Source: Tyto alba
Lineage: Eukaryota > Chordata > Aves > Strigiformes > Tytonidae
Length of the DNA: 64,000 bases
Direction of reading: 5' to 3'
Assembly: GCF_018691265.1 (NCBI RefSeq)
Contig: NW_024881278.1
Span: forward strand, 1,860,001 to 1,924,000
Part shown: positions 1-10,746 of the stretch, in pieces
Layout of the letters: each line of letters opens with the position of its first letter
How positions within the stretch are numbered: position 1 is the first letter of the stretch
Program-made: the position numbers and the translations under genes
Notes under the pieces: generated by a model
What the model saw: only the letters and a program-made list of their open reading frames with translations
What the model was told of the DNA's origin: nothing
Databases searched by the model: none

Positions 1-82
1 AGAGAACTTTTGCAAAGTATCCAAGAAAAAGAGAAAAAACAGGAAGAAAAGGATATAGGAATGGAGGTTAAATGGGTTCCAG
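1..82 (+). CDS. ESF1: ESF1 coding exon, cut by window edge
   Basis: Reads in frame 1 from the first base as a charged helix (QEKEKKQEEKD) ending in VKWVP plus one base of the next Gly codon. The donor is AG|GTAAGC after base 82, leaving phase 1, which the exon at 8068 completes. The left end of the exon is outside the window or at base 1. Confidence 0.93.
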
Positions 83-2762
83 GTAAGCTTTCTTATTTTC
101 TTTTACTGACTTGGAGGATATGCAGTATTGGATATAGTGTAAGGTGTCAGATTTACAATAGTAGAAACTGACCTTTTTTTTTTTCCCCCCCATAAATTGA
201 AATCCAGGTGGATTACAATGAGGGAAATAAATAATATAACTGAACTCAGTTCCTCAGCTATAACCTTCTCTATGTAGCTTATTTTCTTGCCAGTTGTTTT
301 TGTGCATGATTCTTAATTCATGACTTTATACATTTTCTTGAGTAGAATTCGTGTGTTTGCCATAGGGTCATAAAATGTACCTACACTTTTAAAAATTAAA
401 ACCGGTATGACTTGGAAACATGGCATAAAAATAGAGGAGAATGGTTTTAAAATCTTGTTTACATAATGTGGAACATTTGAGGGAACAGAGAGGGGAGGAG
501 CCTGACCTTTCAGTGAGACTGCTCTGTGGTAAATAAAGCTACCAGGAAGAAATCCCGGCTAGAAGGTATATTTATTTGTATTTAGCGATGTCCAGAATTT
601 TATCTGAAAATTTAAAAACGCAACTTCACCATACAGCATCTCAGCAGAACTCATCCTGAGATCTGAAAAACAATCTGTGTTTTTTTCCTTTATGATGAAA
701 AGACAGTCAGACTGATTTTTTTGAATTTGTTTATGGGTGTGTCCTTTCCCTGAGATGTAATGAGCCTGTTGAACAACCCGCTCCATCCACAAAGGGAAGT
801 TTTCGCTGTGGCCTCTCCTCCTTGATCCTGGCCCAGAGTTCATTCTGGCCGCCTGTACCAACCCTGGCACTTGTTAGATCTCTTTGCAAGCTGAATTTAA
901 TTAGCTAAAATGACAGAATTACTCTGGAAAAGATGAAAAAATCTGGATCTTTTCCACTGAGTTAGCAAGTCAGATAGGCAAATGGAAACATTTGGTGAAT
1001 GCTCAGAGGGCTGAATGATGCAGGCCAAAGACTAGGGAAGTGTGACATTGCCTTTTGGGGCAGCGAGGTGCTGTATTGGCTCAGGAGGTGCAGGACTGCA
1101 GGCTACATAAGAGCACAGCCTGATCTGTTACTGTAAATACTGAGAGCAGCGACATACTATAGTCTAGCCCATTCACCACTGATATGTTAATTCCCGCTTG
1201 GAATGCGTATCTGATTATATAGTTTACACTAATATTCTGAATTCACCCAGATAACTTCTGCTGAGTATAAATGCTCGCTTTTTAACTCGTGTTCTGGTCT
1301 GTACTGATTCACTGAAGTTGATTGAACTGACCGGAATAGTTTTATTCCTAGTTCTTGATAAGATCTGTATTTGGGAGTATACACTAGCATTAAAAACTGT
1401 TGTGTGTTTTCAGTCATGGTAATATAATTCCAATAGTCTCTGGCATGAATTCTCCCAAAACTTTTTACAGAAAGCATGTGTGGTGTGCAACAGGACAAGT
1501 GCTTGCTAACACAGCTGTACTGTCATGTTTTACTTCATCTGTCCACGGTGTGTCAGTATTTGCATTCTTGATGTTGGTCGTTTAGTAACTTTAATTCCTT
1601 GTGCCCTTGAGCATTCAAGGCAGATGAGTTTTCATACATAGGTAGCTATTACAAGATTTTGGCAAAAATTTGTTGTTGCTACCTTTCGGACTGAAGGTGG
1701 AAACCACAGTCAAAACAATTGCCACTAAGAAATGCGTTCTGTATTTATGTAGGCCAGGCATTGTTTAAATAGTTAGAAAAGCCACCATTTTTTGGTGTTG
1801 GTTTGGAAAACATGTTTGGGGTTTTTTTTGTTTATTATACGGTCTGCCTTCCAAAGAATCTTTCAAATTGTATGAATGAAATTCTGTAAATTAAAAAAGT
1901 CTAAACAACATAATGTGGTAACAGGAATCTACCTGGGAGAAGGAGATGGAAAATTGTTTTGAGACACTAAAGGAAACTCTCTTTAGTCTGTCTTGCACAG
2001 GAAAAGCAAAAAGTTTCCTGCAAGGCTCTGCCTCTTAAAACTGTGCCTTGCGTGTTACAAGGACATTATATTAACATTTAGGAACTGTAGTAGATGGAAT
2101 CCAGTTCCCTAATGCATGGGCTCACTGTTTCTTTGCAACTAAACTTGACTTTAGAAAATTGCATTTGTTCTGTATTACATCTAGTCCAATCCCTTCCTTA
2201 CTGCACATTCTTGCAGGGCTCCTAGGACTTTTGCTATACCTTCATCTCTTTTGAGGGAGGGATAGGGAAGAGAAAAAAACCAACCAAACAAGAAAACCAT
2301 ATCCTGATAAATATGACTGCCTTTGTCTAGAGTCAGTTGGATGTCTGTGGAATGGGTCAGATTTGTTCATATAATGATGGGTTGAATGTGCATGTGTGCC
2401 CAATAAAGTTTACATTGGTAGTTATAGTAGTCTATGTCAGTTTAGCAGCTATGATTTTGCAGTATTTGTTAGTGTTTCCTCATTTATTACCCTGAAAAAG
2501 TCAGAGTATTATCAAAGAGCAGAGGTTCTGGAAATGGCAGAAGCATTCACTTGTCTTTGCTAGCTAGACTATACACCTCCAAGGTGTCAGTCAATCCCAT
2601 TCATGGCTATTAGCCCATGGAATAGGGTTTTGTCCAAAACAAAAGTCCTAAAAATGAAGGCAAGTGTCTTAACTTTGCCGTCAAGCCTAATTTATGGGAA
2701 CATTTTAGGTGTTACTGATTGCAGGCAGCATTTGGAGAGGAGGTCCTGCACACCTGAAAAGG

Positions 2763-2765
<3 letters not shown>

Positions 2766-2793
<28 letters not shown>

Positions 2794-2801
2794 CCCCCCC
2801 C
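2766..2801. repeat. T28-C8 homopolymer tract
   Basis: Twenty-eight T followed by eight C within an ESF1 intron. It explains the poly-Phe and poly-Lys reading frames seen over it on the two strands. It could be the reverse image of an old poly(A) tail, but no element could be recognised beside it. Confidence 0.9.
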
Positions 2802-5329
2802 ACACTGAAGCATAGTCAGCACTTGCTGAGGAGTAGTTTATAGCTCTGCAGTCGAGGCTGTGCTTTCTTACAGGACAGAAGTACATTAGTTATTATGTTA
2901 TTCTTTTCTTGAACAAATATGTTTATTTAAATTTGAAATCCATTAAATTATGTTCAGTTAGAGCATTTTGGGAATTTAAAAATAGTTTTTGTTATAATCT
3001 CTTAAACTCCTTAATTTTTTCAGAACTCGTGTATGTCTGAAATATTTTTATTATCAAGCTCTGCCATAATCTGCTTGACGTATTTGGGCAGAAAAAAGAT
3101 TTTACAATATTTAATATACAGAGAGTAACACAGTTAAATCTAGAAAGCTTTTCAATTGAAAGGCAGAGATTTGAATTAATTTTAAAAACTTGAGTTTTGG
3201 CACAAATATTTACACATGGTTATAGAAAGCATACTTTGTGAATGATTCAGTTATTCTTGAATCATAATAGTTTTAAATAAACCACAGTGCCAGCAAAAAT
3301 AAATTAGTTATAGTTCCAAGTCTGTTTGGTCTGTTTCTTTTAGGCGCAAAATCAGTGTTATATTTAAGCATCCATCTGTTTTCTTAATCATACCTGATTT
3401 GAGTAACAATTACTATACATCCTTATCCAGCTCCCAAAGCTCCCGTCAGAAGGTGAAGAGGGAGAAGACCACAACTGCAGTCCTTGATGATATTCAGCCA
3501 GTTTTTCATACAGGTTTTTTTTTTTATTATTTAATTGGACTTAAAAATCCTTCCTTTGGGAAGAATGAGATGTAAATATTTAACTAGGCTTAAAGGAAAA
3601 TTTAAAATTTGTTTTCATCAGAAGTAGAATAGCAGGCAATCGTGTCTCTGTAAAGTGCATAGTAAACCCCAACTGTATGTTTTTACAGAGTATGTGGAGC
3701 ACAAAAATGCTCATATGGAATATATATTTCCATCTATATCGTTGCTTAAGCGTGCCCTCTGACTGAAGCAGCCTTACCTCTTGCAGCATGAAGCAGTGTG
3801 TGTGTGCTCAGCAGCGCAGGGGCTCAGCACTGTAGTTCTTCACACTTGACAGCTGCTAAGCATAGTGGGTTTTCTTCAGGCAGCTATACTATGTTAGGAA
3901 AACTTTCTTGACTTAACATGTCTTCTCTTTGGGTGTGACAAGTTCTAATGCTATCAGAATATTTCTCTCTGCCATTCCTTCTCGCTGTCTTCAGCGAGGT
4001 GTTTTGTTTTGTTTTTTTTGGTAAGACGTTACATGCAAGATGAACTTGTTTGTTGAATAGAGAAGCATCTTCTTAGCTTCTAATAATTGTGACAGTTCCA
4101 TGCTGTTAAACTTCCAAACGTTTTCAAAACTAAGTGCTTTGAGAAGTAAAAACTCGCCTGCCCACAGTCTTCCCTCGGTCTCCCAGGAGTGTAAGAAGCG
4201 ATATACTTAGGTTTGTTGTAGCATTTACCACACTTAATCCTTTAGCTCAGGTATGATTTAGCTGTATGCTAATATAAATGACCTTTTCCCTCCTCTTTTC
4301 TTGGCCCTTATTTATGAAGATTAAACAAAACTAGTGTGATTCATTTATTATAGAAACCATTGATATCGATAAGGGTATAAATCGGCCTTTTCTATGGCCA
4401 TTAATAATTCTACCTAAAGTAGACAATTCCTTTCTCCTTCTGCAATCAAAAGCCTTTTGACCACTTAAATACACTCTTATTCTTGGGAAGTGGTCTGGAC
4501 AGTAGTTTCTAAGCCATTCTAATCTGTGGAGAAACTCTAATGCCTTTCATGATTCTGCCAAATACCACAAGAAAGGGCTGTATTTTCCTCCAAGTCCTTC
4601 TGTGCCAGATGGATCAAATGATTCCATTTTCCAGGCAAATAAATCAGAAATCTTGTAACCTCCTTTGAGATGTTGGGTCTCTCTTTTTTCTGGAGATGTG
4701 ACACACATTTTTAAATCCAGTATTTACTGTGTTCAGAGACGATCTGCAAGCTTGCTACCTGACCAGTAATTTTTTCCACAAAAGTACTGTAAAGTAATAT
4801 CCAAAGTAATAGTAGTTCAGTTTCTGGGAAGCTGATGTCTCTGCTTTCATTGACTTTGGAGGTGAGGAAGTATACAGTTGGAAATAACTAAATATTTGTT
4901 CTTGTTGTATGAGAGGGTTTCTTAGTGGTACATTTTTAGTGAACCTATACAATATCCTTCCTTTATCATGGCTCTGCATTTGTTTGCTGGTTTAGTACCC
5001 AATTTTTGTGGCTGCAACAGTTTGCCACTTACTATTAATTCTGGCTTCTTTTCAGGATAGTAAAAGGACTCTTTGTCATTTTTTTTTCTGCTCCACTCTT
5101 TTCTTCCTATAAGGCATGGTTTAATATGATTTTAGATCTTGTCCACACTTCGTATTTCAGACATGTTGTAACCAGCTCTCCAACCTTTGAATTATTTTTG
5201 GAGTGTCGACAAGCACAAGAACAGGAATTGGTGTTTGCAGTTTTTCAGAAAAATGTTCTGCTTGCTTTTCTGAGGACGGGTAGGACTGTCCATGCAAGCT
5301 GCCCATTTTTTCCATTATGAACTCTGTTT

Positions 5330-5731
5330 TCAGTTCCTTGTTACTGAGGAGAGCTGGAAGGAATGATGAGGAATGGGGACTGGCCAACTGAGAAACTTGG
5401 GAGTTGGGAGAAAGAATGGGATCTAGTCTAGGACATCTGGAGAGGTTCAAGTGTGATTTCTGAGCAATAAAACTGGTATGAGGGGCGGGAGAGTAGGACT
5501 TGGTTAGGTGAGGGCTGGACTGAGATAGTAAGAATGGGGTGCTGAAGAGAGACAATTAGAACAAATAGAATTGGGGAAGAGAGAGCAAATATCGGACTTG
5601 GAGGGGGAAGCAGAAACACAGTTCCTGTGTGTTCCCAAGATCTATCAGTCGTGTCATAAAAGAGGATGTTAAGTATAGGATATCTGACTCGTTTGTTACA
5701 GAAGTTAAAAAAAAAAAAAAAAAAAAAAAAA
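5330..5731 (+). repeat. Purine-rich segment ending in A25; possible old retroposed copy
   Basis: About 375 bases of strongly G+A-rich sequence run directly into 25 A (5707-5731). A poly(A) end of this kind is typical of retroposed RNA. No family was recognised and no target-site duplication stands out. The 132-codon antisense frame over 5157-5555 is Ser/Pro/Leu-rich, as expected from low-complexity pyrimidine sequence, and is not taken as a gene. Confidence 0.35.
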
Positions 5732-5789
5732 GGTGTAACGAATGAAGCAAGGAGTTGCAGGTAGGAGAAAAACACTTAATTGCTCAAGC

Positions 5790-5910
5790 TGTTACCTCCT
5801 GCCAGGGAAGTGGATTCTGTCTTTCTGCCACTGAATTCTGCTCCAGAGTGTTGCAAGGCAAGTCATTTAATCTCTTTACATCATGAAGTTTTGTTTTTGC
5901 AAGTGCCTGT
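5790..5910 (+). repeat. MIR-like ancient SINE remnant
   Basis: The segment near 5856-5880 (GGCAAGTCATTTAATCTCTT) resembles the MIR core segment in which a tRNA-derived SINE reads 'gcaagtcacttaacctct', preceded by a degenerate 'ctgccactgaattctg' segment. The match is short and by recall only. Confidence 0.35.
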
Positions 5911-6804
5911 CTTGTGAAGAAGGGGCTGAAAGTGTATAAGCTGCATCTGAAGTCAGTACTTGGCTTCGTAACATGCACATACTGTGTGATGTAAAGACTT
6001 TTGAAAGCATTCCTGAAGTATGTGGGATTTTTCACTGAAAAATGAAGATTGCTTTTGAATTCAGTGCTTATGCTAGATATCGATATTCTGGATGTCAAAT
6101 GAGGGTGCTCCAATTATTTAATGGATTCTTTCTAAAGCTGATGTTCTTTCAACATTGAATACTGTAACGATATGTATTAGAGAAAACTGTTTCTGGAGTA
6201 GGGTTCAATTATGTTTGGTAATTTTACTATACATTATTATGTTCTGTAACTTCGCTGTGCATTGAACAGTAACACAAAATACTGAGTGGTTATGTGTTCA
6301 TGATCTATTGATCGAATGGTTAAGATCCTCTGGAAAAGGTAAAATGTGCTCATGTGACGAGAAACTATCAGAACACATATTTACAAAAAGGCAGAATTAA
6401 AGATAAGGACATACTTGTGCATGCAGCTTCAAGTGCTAGGCATTGAAACAGTGGCAGTCTGTGCTAAATCACAGAATTTAATGTAAACCTAATTAACACA
6501 TCCAAGCTTGCTGTCAGATCCTGTTATGCTAGAGTTATCTAGAGCCAGATATGTTGCACTCCTGTGGGGTTTACTTTTCTAGGACCCTTGGAAAACTGTC
6601 ATGCACTGAAAGTAAAGAGGAAATTTCCTTCAGCAAAGTATGTAGCCACCTTTCCCAATTGTTGACAAGTCAGGAAACACTAACTTGAGGGCTTCTCTTA
6701 CCCCATACCAGTAAGAAAGGGATACGGAACAGATGCAGATTTGAGTTAATGATCTAATAGATAGTTTCTCACCAAATCCAGTGAGAGAATGGTACTCCTT
6801 GCCT

Positions 6805-6836
6805 TTGATCTTTCAGGTCACATAGCTAGTAAATAC
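6805..6836 (-). repeat. MIR-like core, antisense
   Basis: CAGGTCACATAGCTAGTAAA resembles the antisense MIR core ('aaggtcacacagctagtaag'). Only about 30 bases are convincing, so the element's limits are unknown. Confidence 0.35.
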
Positions 6837-7594
6837 AAAAATCACTTTTGGTAACTTGGTGTGGCTAACCAAGTAAGATGTTGGTTTATTTCTTTTGCTG
6901 CTGCTTTTTTTGATCTTGAGTTACTACAATTTGAACTGCTCACCAGTGATAACAGAAAACATTCTTTCAATTTCTTTTTTTGTTGTTTCTTTGAGAGGCT
7001 GGTATGTTTCAAGCAGTCTATGTCCTTAATCTCTGCTTCTTGTTAACAAATACTTTTTTTTAAAAAATAAACTACTTACCTTAAGCACTGAATCTAAATC
7101 TGGGTTTACTGACATACCAGGTGTATACTGTTTTTCAATTTCTGATAGTTTCCTGTTGTTAAAACAGACTGGTACTAAGTAGCTTTAAAAGGCTAGATGA
7201 CTTGAAAATATCTCGACTAGTTTAACTTAATGCATGTCATGTTATTAAGTTAGTATTGAATGAAATTATTTGAGTTTTTACTTATTTTTTCTGTGCCTTC
7301 TAGCCGCAGATTTATTTTTACTTTAAATTTATCCAAATAACTTCTTGTTCTCTTTTACAATGATGGACGAAAAATATACCGGTCATCAGAGATACTGCAG
7401 CACTGTCATAGTATTACCAGAGAGGGAAAGTTTTGGCAATGGAGATGCTCTATATATAGCAACTTCATCGTGTGAGTGAGGTGTACTGATACAGCTGCAA
7501 CCAGATCACACCTCTCTGAAATGGAGAGCGCCAGCTGTATAGAGGTTCAAGTCAGCTCTGAGACGACCCTATATTCTTACCGCATTTTAACATT

Positions 7595-7790
7595 TCAGAA
7601 TCGCTGTCAAGTCACTTCATCTTTTCCATTTTGTTTTGCCATGCACAAGAAATAGGAATGACTGAACTGTATTTAAGTGGTTTTGTGAATTTTAAGTAGT
7701 TATAGTATGGTACATTAAATAAGGGATCTGTAAATGTCTGTTGTTCTTTTTATTGTGTTACCCCCATCCGTAAAACGTGGCATCTGTAGA
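7595..7790 (+). repeat. Possible split MIR-like remnant
   Basis: 'tgtcaagtcacttcatctt' near 7610 and 'cccatccgtaaaacgtgg' near 7765 resemble two successive parts of a MIR element, but they stand too far apart, so an insertion or chance resemblance must be assumed. Confidence 0.22.
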
Positions 7791-8067
7791 CTGCACAACC
7801 TAATGTCAGGAGAGGAGAACTTTCTGAGGAATAGTGAACTGTTGGGAATCAGATATCACATAAGCAAGCTCTTCCTCTGACTCTTGTACAATTTATTACT
7901 GAAGGAATGTTTTCTTTGGAAAAACAGATCCTGTAAAGCGATCTTATTGATAAGATGTTGTTTTAAGCAATATTTATGTTGTTTTCACAGACTTGTTAAA
8001 GAAAAACTGTATTATTAAACAAAATCCAGAGTCATCTGATTTCTTTAACTTACTATTTTTGTTCTAG

Positions 8068-8189
8068 GCCTCAAAGAAACTGCTGAAGAAATGGTCAAAA
8101 ACAGGTTGGAAGGAAAGGATAACCTAACTCCATGGCAAAAATTTCTGGAGAAGAAGAAAGAAAAAAGAATTCTTAAAAAAAAGAGAAAG
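8068..8189 (+). CDS. ESF1: ESF1 coding exon
   Basis: The acceptor is GTTCTAG|GC and the donor AAG|GTAATA. With one base from the previous exon it encodes 41 residues, including GLKETAEEMVKN and TPWQKFLEKKKEKR, ending in a Lys/Arg-rich run at phase 0. Basic nuclear/nucleolar targeting-like stretches of this kind are usual in ribosome-assembly factors. The match to human ESF1 is close. Confidence 0.95.
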
Positions 8190-9550
8190 GTAATATTTGC
8201 ATTGGCCACTTGGGGGGGAGTTGTTTGTTTGTTTTCTTAAGTTGCTGTTATTGTTTGTTTTGGATAAAGTAAATACACTGTATAGCTTCCAGCACTATTT
8301 TAAGGTTAGAATATGCAGTGGTCACTTGTGTGGAAAGACCGAGAGTGCCTCATGAGATATAGAACGCCAAAGGATATTCAGGATACTACTGATCATACAC
8401 GTGCTTGCACAAAATTTTGTTACCTACTTTTGATGATTGAAAGATTAATGAGGCTTAATAATAGTTGTTTTTTAATTTACATTTTTTAATGCATTAGGAA
8501 GGTCTTTTTGCTGCTGTATGCATATCAGTTCAAAGATGATAATGATGATAATTGTAGTTTTGTAAATTTTTGGCCTAGAATAATACAGACTTGTTTCCCA
8601 AAGCTGTAATGACAAAGAATTAATAACCATGAAGAACTATTCAAATTTCAAATTGCAAGAGCGGATTTGGTAAATAGTTCTGTGTATGAATAACAAAATG
8701 GTCCCATAGTAATGTGAAAATTGCTGTTGCTTCATCTTTCTACATGCGGAAAATAATTGTGAAGTAACTGACTCCTGTGTCAGTAATGAGCAGAAATAGG
8801 CAGATAAATGAAATGTTTGTGCATATATGCTAGGACAAAAATCATGTGGTAGCCAGAAACTAGCTTCCCTAAATTCTTAAATTACTCTGAATATATGCTG
8901 CAGGATGTCTTTAAGAGTAATTGCTACAACTCGAGTTACACTGTGCATTCCAGTTAGTTTTAACTGGCATTTGATTAGTAACTTCTTAAACCTTACAGAA
9001 AATGAGTGCTCTGAAAAGAGTAAGTAGCACTATTTGGTAAAGAGCAACTTTTGCTAGCACGTAATATTCTTGTTCAGTCTGATAAATTACATCAAGGGGC
9101 AAGGTGTGTGACACAATACTTCTAGTAATAACATTTGTTCTTTTAAATCCAAACTCAGTTTTTTTGAATTTCAGAGCACAAAATGAAGCTTATTGCTCAA
9201 GTTTTTCCCCAAGTAGAGTCTTTGTGGAACATGAAGTAAGGACATAACAATGCTGTGATCCTGTAATTTGTTGGTACAGTTAGCTAATGCATCACAGTTT
9301 GTGAGTACATCTGATAAAGATCCTTGGAATATATAAAATAGCCTTTCTTCGGGTACACAAAAAGCTTTCAGTCCGTGAAACAGATTTTAAATTGTCTTTC
9401 TAGCAATTTTCAGTGTATTCTAGTTTTACGATGATCAGCATACAGTATGTCAGTTTTTATCTTCCTAGTTACTGACAGAAGGAAAAATAATTCCAGTGAA
9501 ACTTTAGTAGTTTACATATTGATTAAAATAATGTTTGTTCTTTGTTACAG
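8190..9550 (+). other. ESF1: ESF1 intron (1.36 kb)
   Basis: GTAATA donor, TTACAG acceptor. AT-rich; no repeat family, RNA gene or regulatory pattern recognised. Confidence 0.85.
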
Positions 9551-9641
9551 GCTGCTGCTGAGAGAGAACAGAGTGAAGATGAGCTTCCATCTGATGTTGA
9601 TCTCAACGACCCATATTTTGCTGAAGAACTTGAGAAAACAG
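9551..9641 (+). CDS. ESF1: ESF1 coding exon
   Basis: Thirty codons plus one base, starting AAAEREQSEDELP and including DVDLNDPYFAEEL, a segment nearly identical to human ESF1. The acceptor is TTACAG; the donor is ACAG|GTGGGT. A second AG|GTGACT lies 14 bases downstream (GT at 9656); its use would break the frame, so the first donor is chosen. Confidence 0.95.
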
Positions 9642-9952
9642 GTGGGTCAAGACAGGTGACTTGTGGGTGAATCTGCCCTTTCTTTAAATAACGAGCTTTA
9701 GCAACAAAGTTGGGCTAGAGTAAATGCAGAAATAGCATGTTCAGAATGAAATAAATAGGTGTCATTTGCCTAAAATTGCAAATGCTGTTCTTGTAAAATG
9801 GTGGATACTGTGATATATGTAGTGGTAGGGAGCATTGTTCTCTTAGCTTTCGTTAGAGACCATTATTTAGCCAACTTCTGAGGACAGCTGTTAGAAACAA
9901 GCTGACCATCTGCTCTCCTAAATATTCCAATGTAAAGAACTTCATTGCCTTC

Positions 9953-10746
9953 TGTTGTGGTTTAAGCTCAGAGGGCAACTGAGCACCACGCAGCCGCTCA
10001 CTCCTCCCTTCCCACCCAGCAATGAGAAGGAAAAAATAAGCCAAGAGTTGGGATTCGGGATAGGATAGGGAGAGGTAAATCACCCATTATGGTCACAGGT
10101 AAAAGGCAGACTCATTAGGAGAAGAAAAAAGAAAACATACATTTATTACAGACATTAACAACATGTAACAGAGTAGGACAGTGAGAAGCATTGCCACATC
10201 TTGAGAACACCTTCCCCCCACCCCTCCCTTCTCCCCGGGCTCAGCTCTGCTCCCGATATCTCTACCTCCTCCCCCAGCGGCGCAGGGGCAGGGAATGGGG
10301 GTGCAGTCAGTGCTGCCGCTTCTGCCATCTGCGGTGGGGGGAGATTCTGGAACTTGTTCCCCCTGCTCCATCACGGTCCCCCTCTCACAGCAGACAGTCC
10401 TCCACAAACTTTCTCCAACATGAGTCCCTCCCACGGGCCACAGCGTTCCCCACACTGCTCCATCGTGGGTCCACAAACTTTCTCCGACTGGATTCCCTCC
10501 CACGGCTGCAGCCCTTCCCGAGCTGCTCCGGCGTGGGACTCCCCCACATGCTGCAATCCTCCCAGTGCTGAATTACAGCAGCGGGGCTGCCTTTTCCCAT
10601 GAGACCCCGGCCTTCTTTGGGCACAGAACCTTGATCAGCCATGCAAAATGAAGCACAGGCCATAAATCAGTGTCTGCTCCACTGTAGATCTCCATGGGTG
10701 GCGGAGGGGCTGCCCTGCCATCTCACCACATGATACAGGGGGGGGT
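9953..10746 (+). mobile_element. Avian ERVL-type LTR remnant (solo or truncated)
   Basis: The block begins at or just before TGTGGTTTAAG (9956) followed by a 'caccacgcagccgctcactc' segment, the opening I recall for abundant bird ERVL-family LTRs. It is sharply GC-richer than the flanking intron and ends near a G8 tract at 10738-10746. It includes an 'atctccatgggtgg' segment near 10688, also typical of these LTRs. No gag, pol or env sequence accompanies it, so it is a solo LTR or LTR fragment. The flanks TCTG (9951-9954) and TCTG (10747-10750) might be a target-site duplication, but four bases prove little. Its GC-rich interior causes several chance reading frames on both strands. Confidence 0.6.
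10401..10538 (+). repeat. Two-copy 69-bp tandem repeat inside the LTR
   Basis: TCCACAAACTTTCTCC occurs at 10401 and again at 10470, each followed by related 'ccctcccacgg...ctgctcc...gtggg' text, giving two diverged units of about 69 bases. Tandem units within the U3 part of LTRs are common. Confidence 0.7.

Larger units (their letters stand above)
83..8067 (+). other. ESF1: ESF1 intron (about 8 kb)
   Basis: GTAAGC donor and TTCTAG acceptor. No gene is supported inside it. It holds a T28-C8 homopolymer (2766-2801), a purine-rich stretch ending in A25 (about 5330-5731) and faint MIR-like SINE remnants near 5790-5910, 6805-6836 and 7595-7790. The remainder is AT-rich DNA without recognisable structure. 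Confidence 0.85.

Noticed and set aside
5157..5555. A 132-codon antisense frame rich in Ser, Pro and Leu.
   Set aside because: It is the complement of a purine-rich low-complexity stretch; no motif, promoter or splice structure supports it.
10093..10663. Several frames of 61-136 codons on both strands.
   Set aside because: They lie wholly within the LTR-like repeat and its 69-base duplication and do not resemble any retroviral protein.
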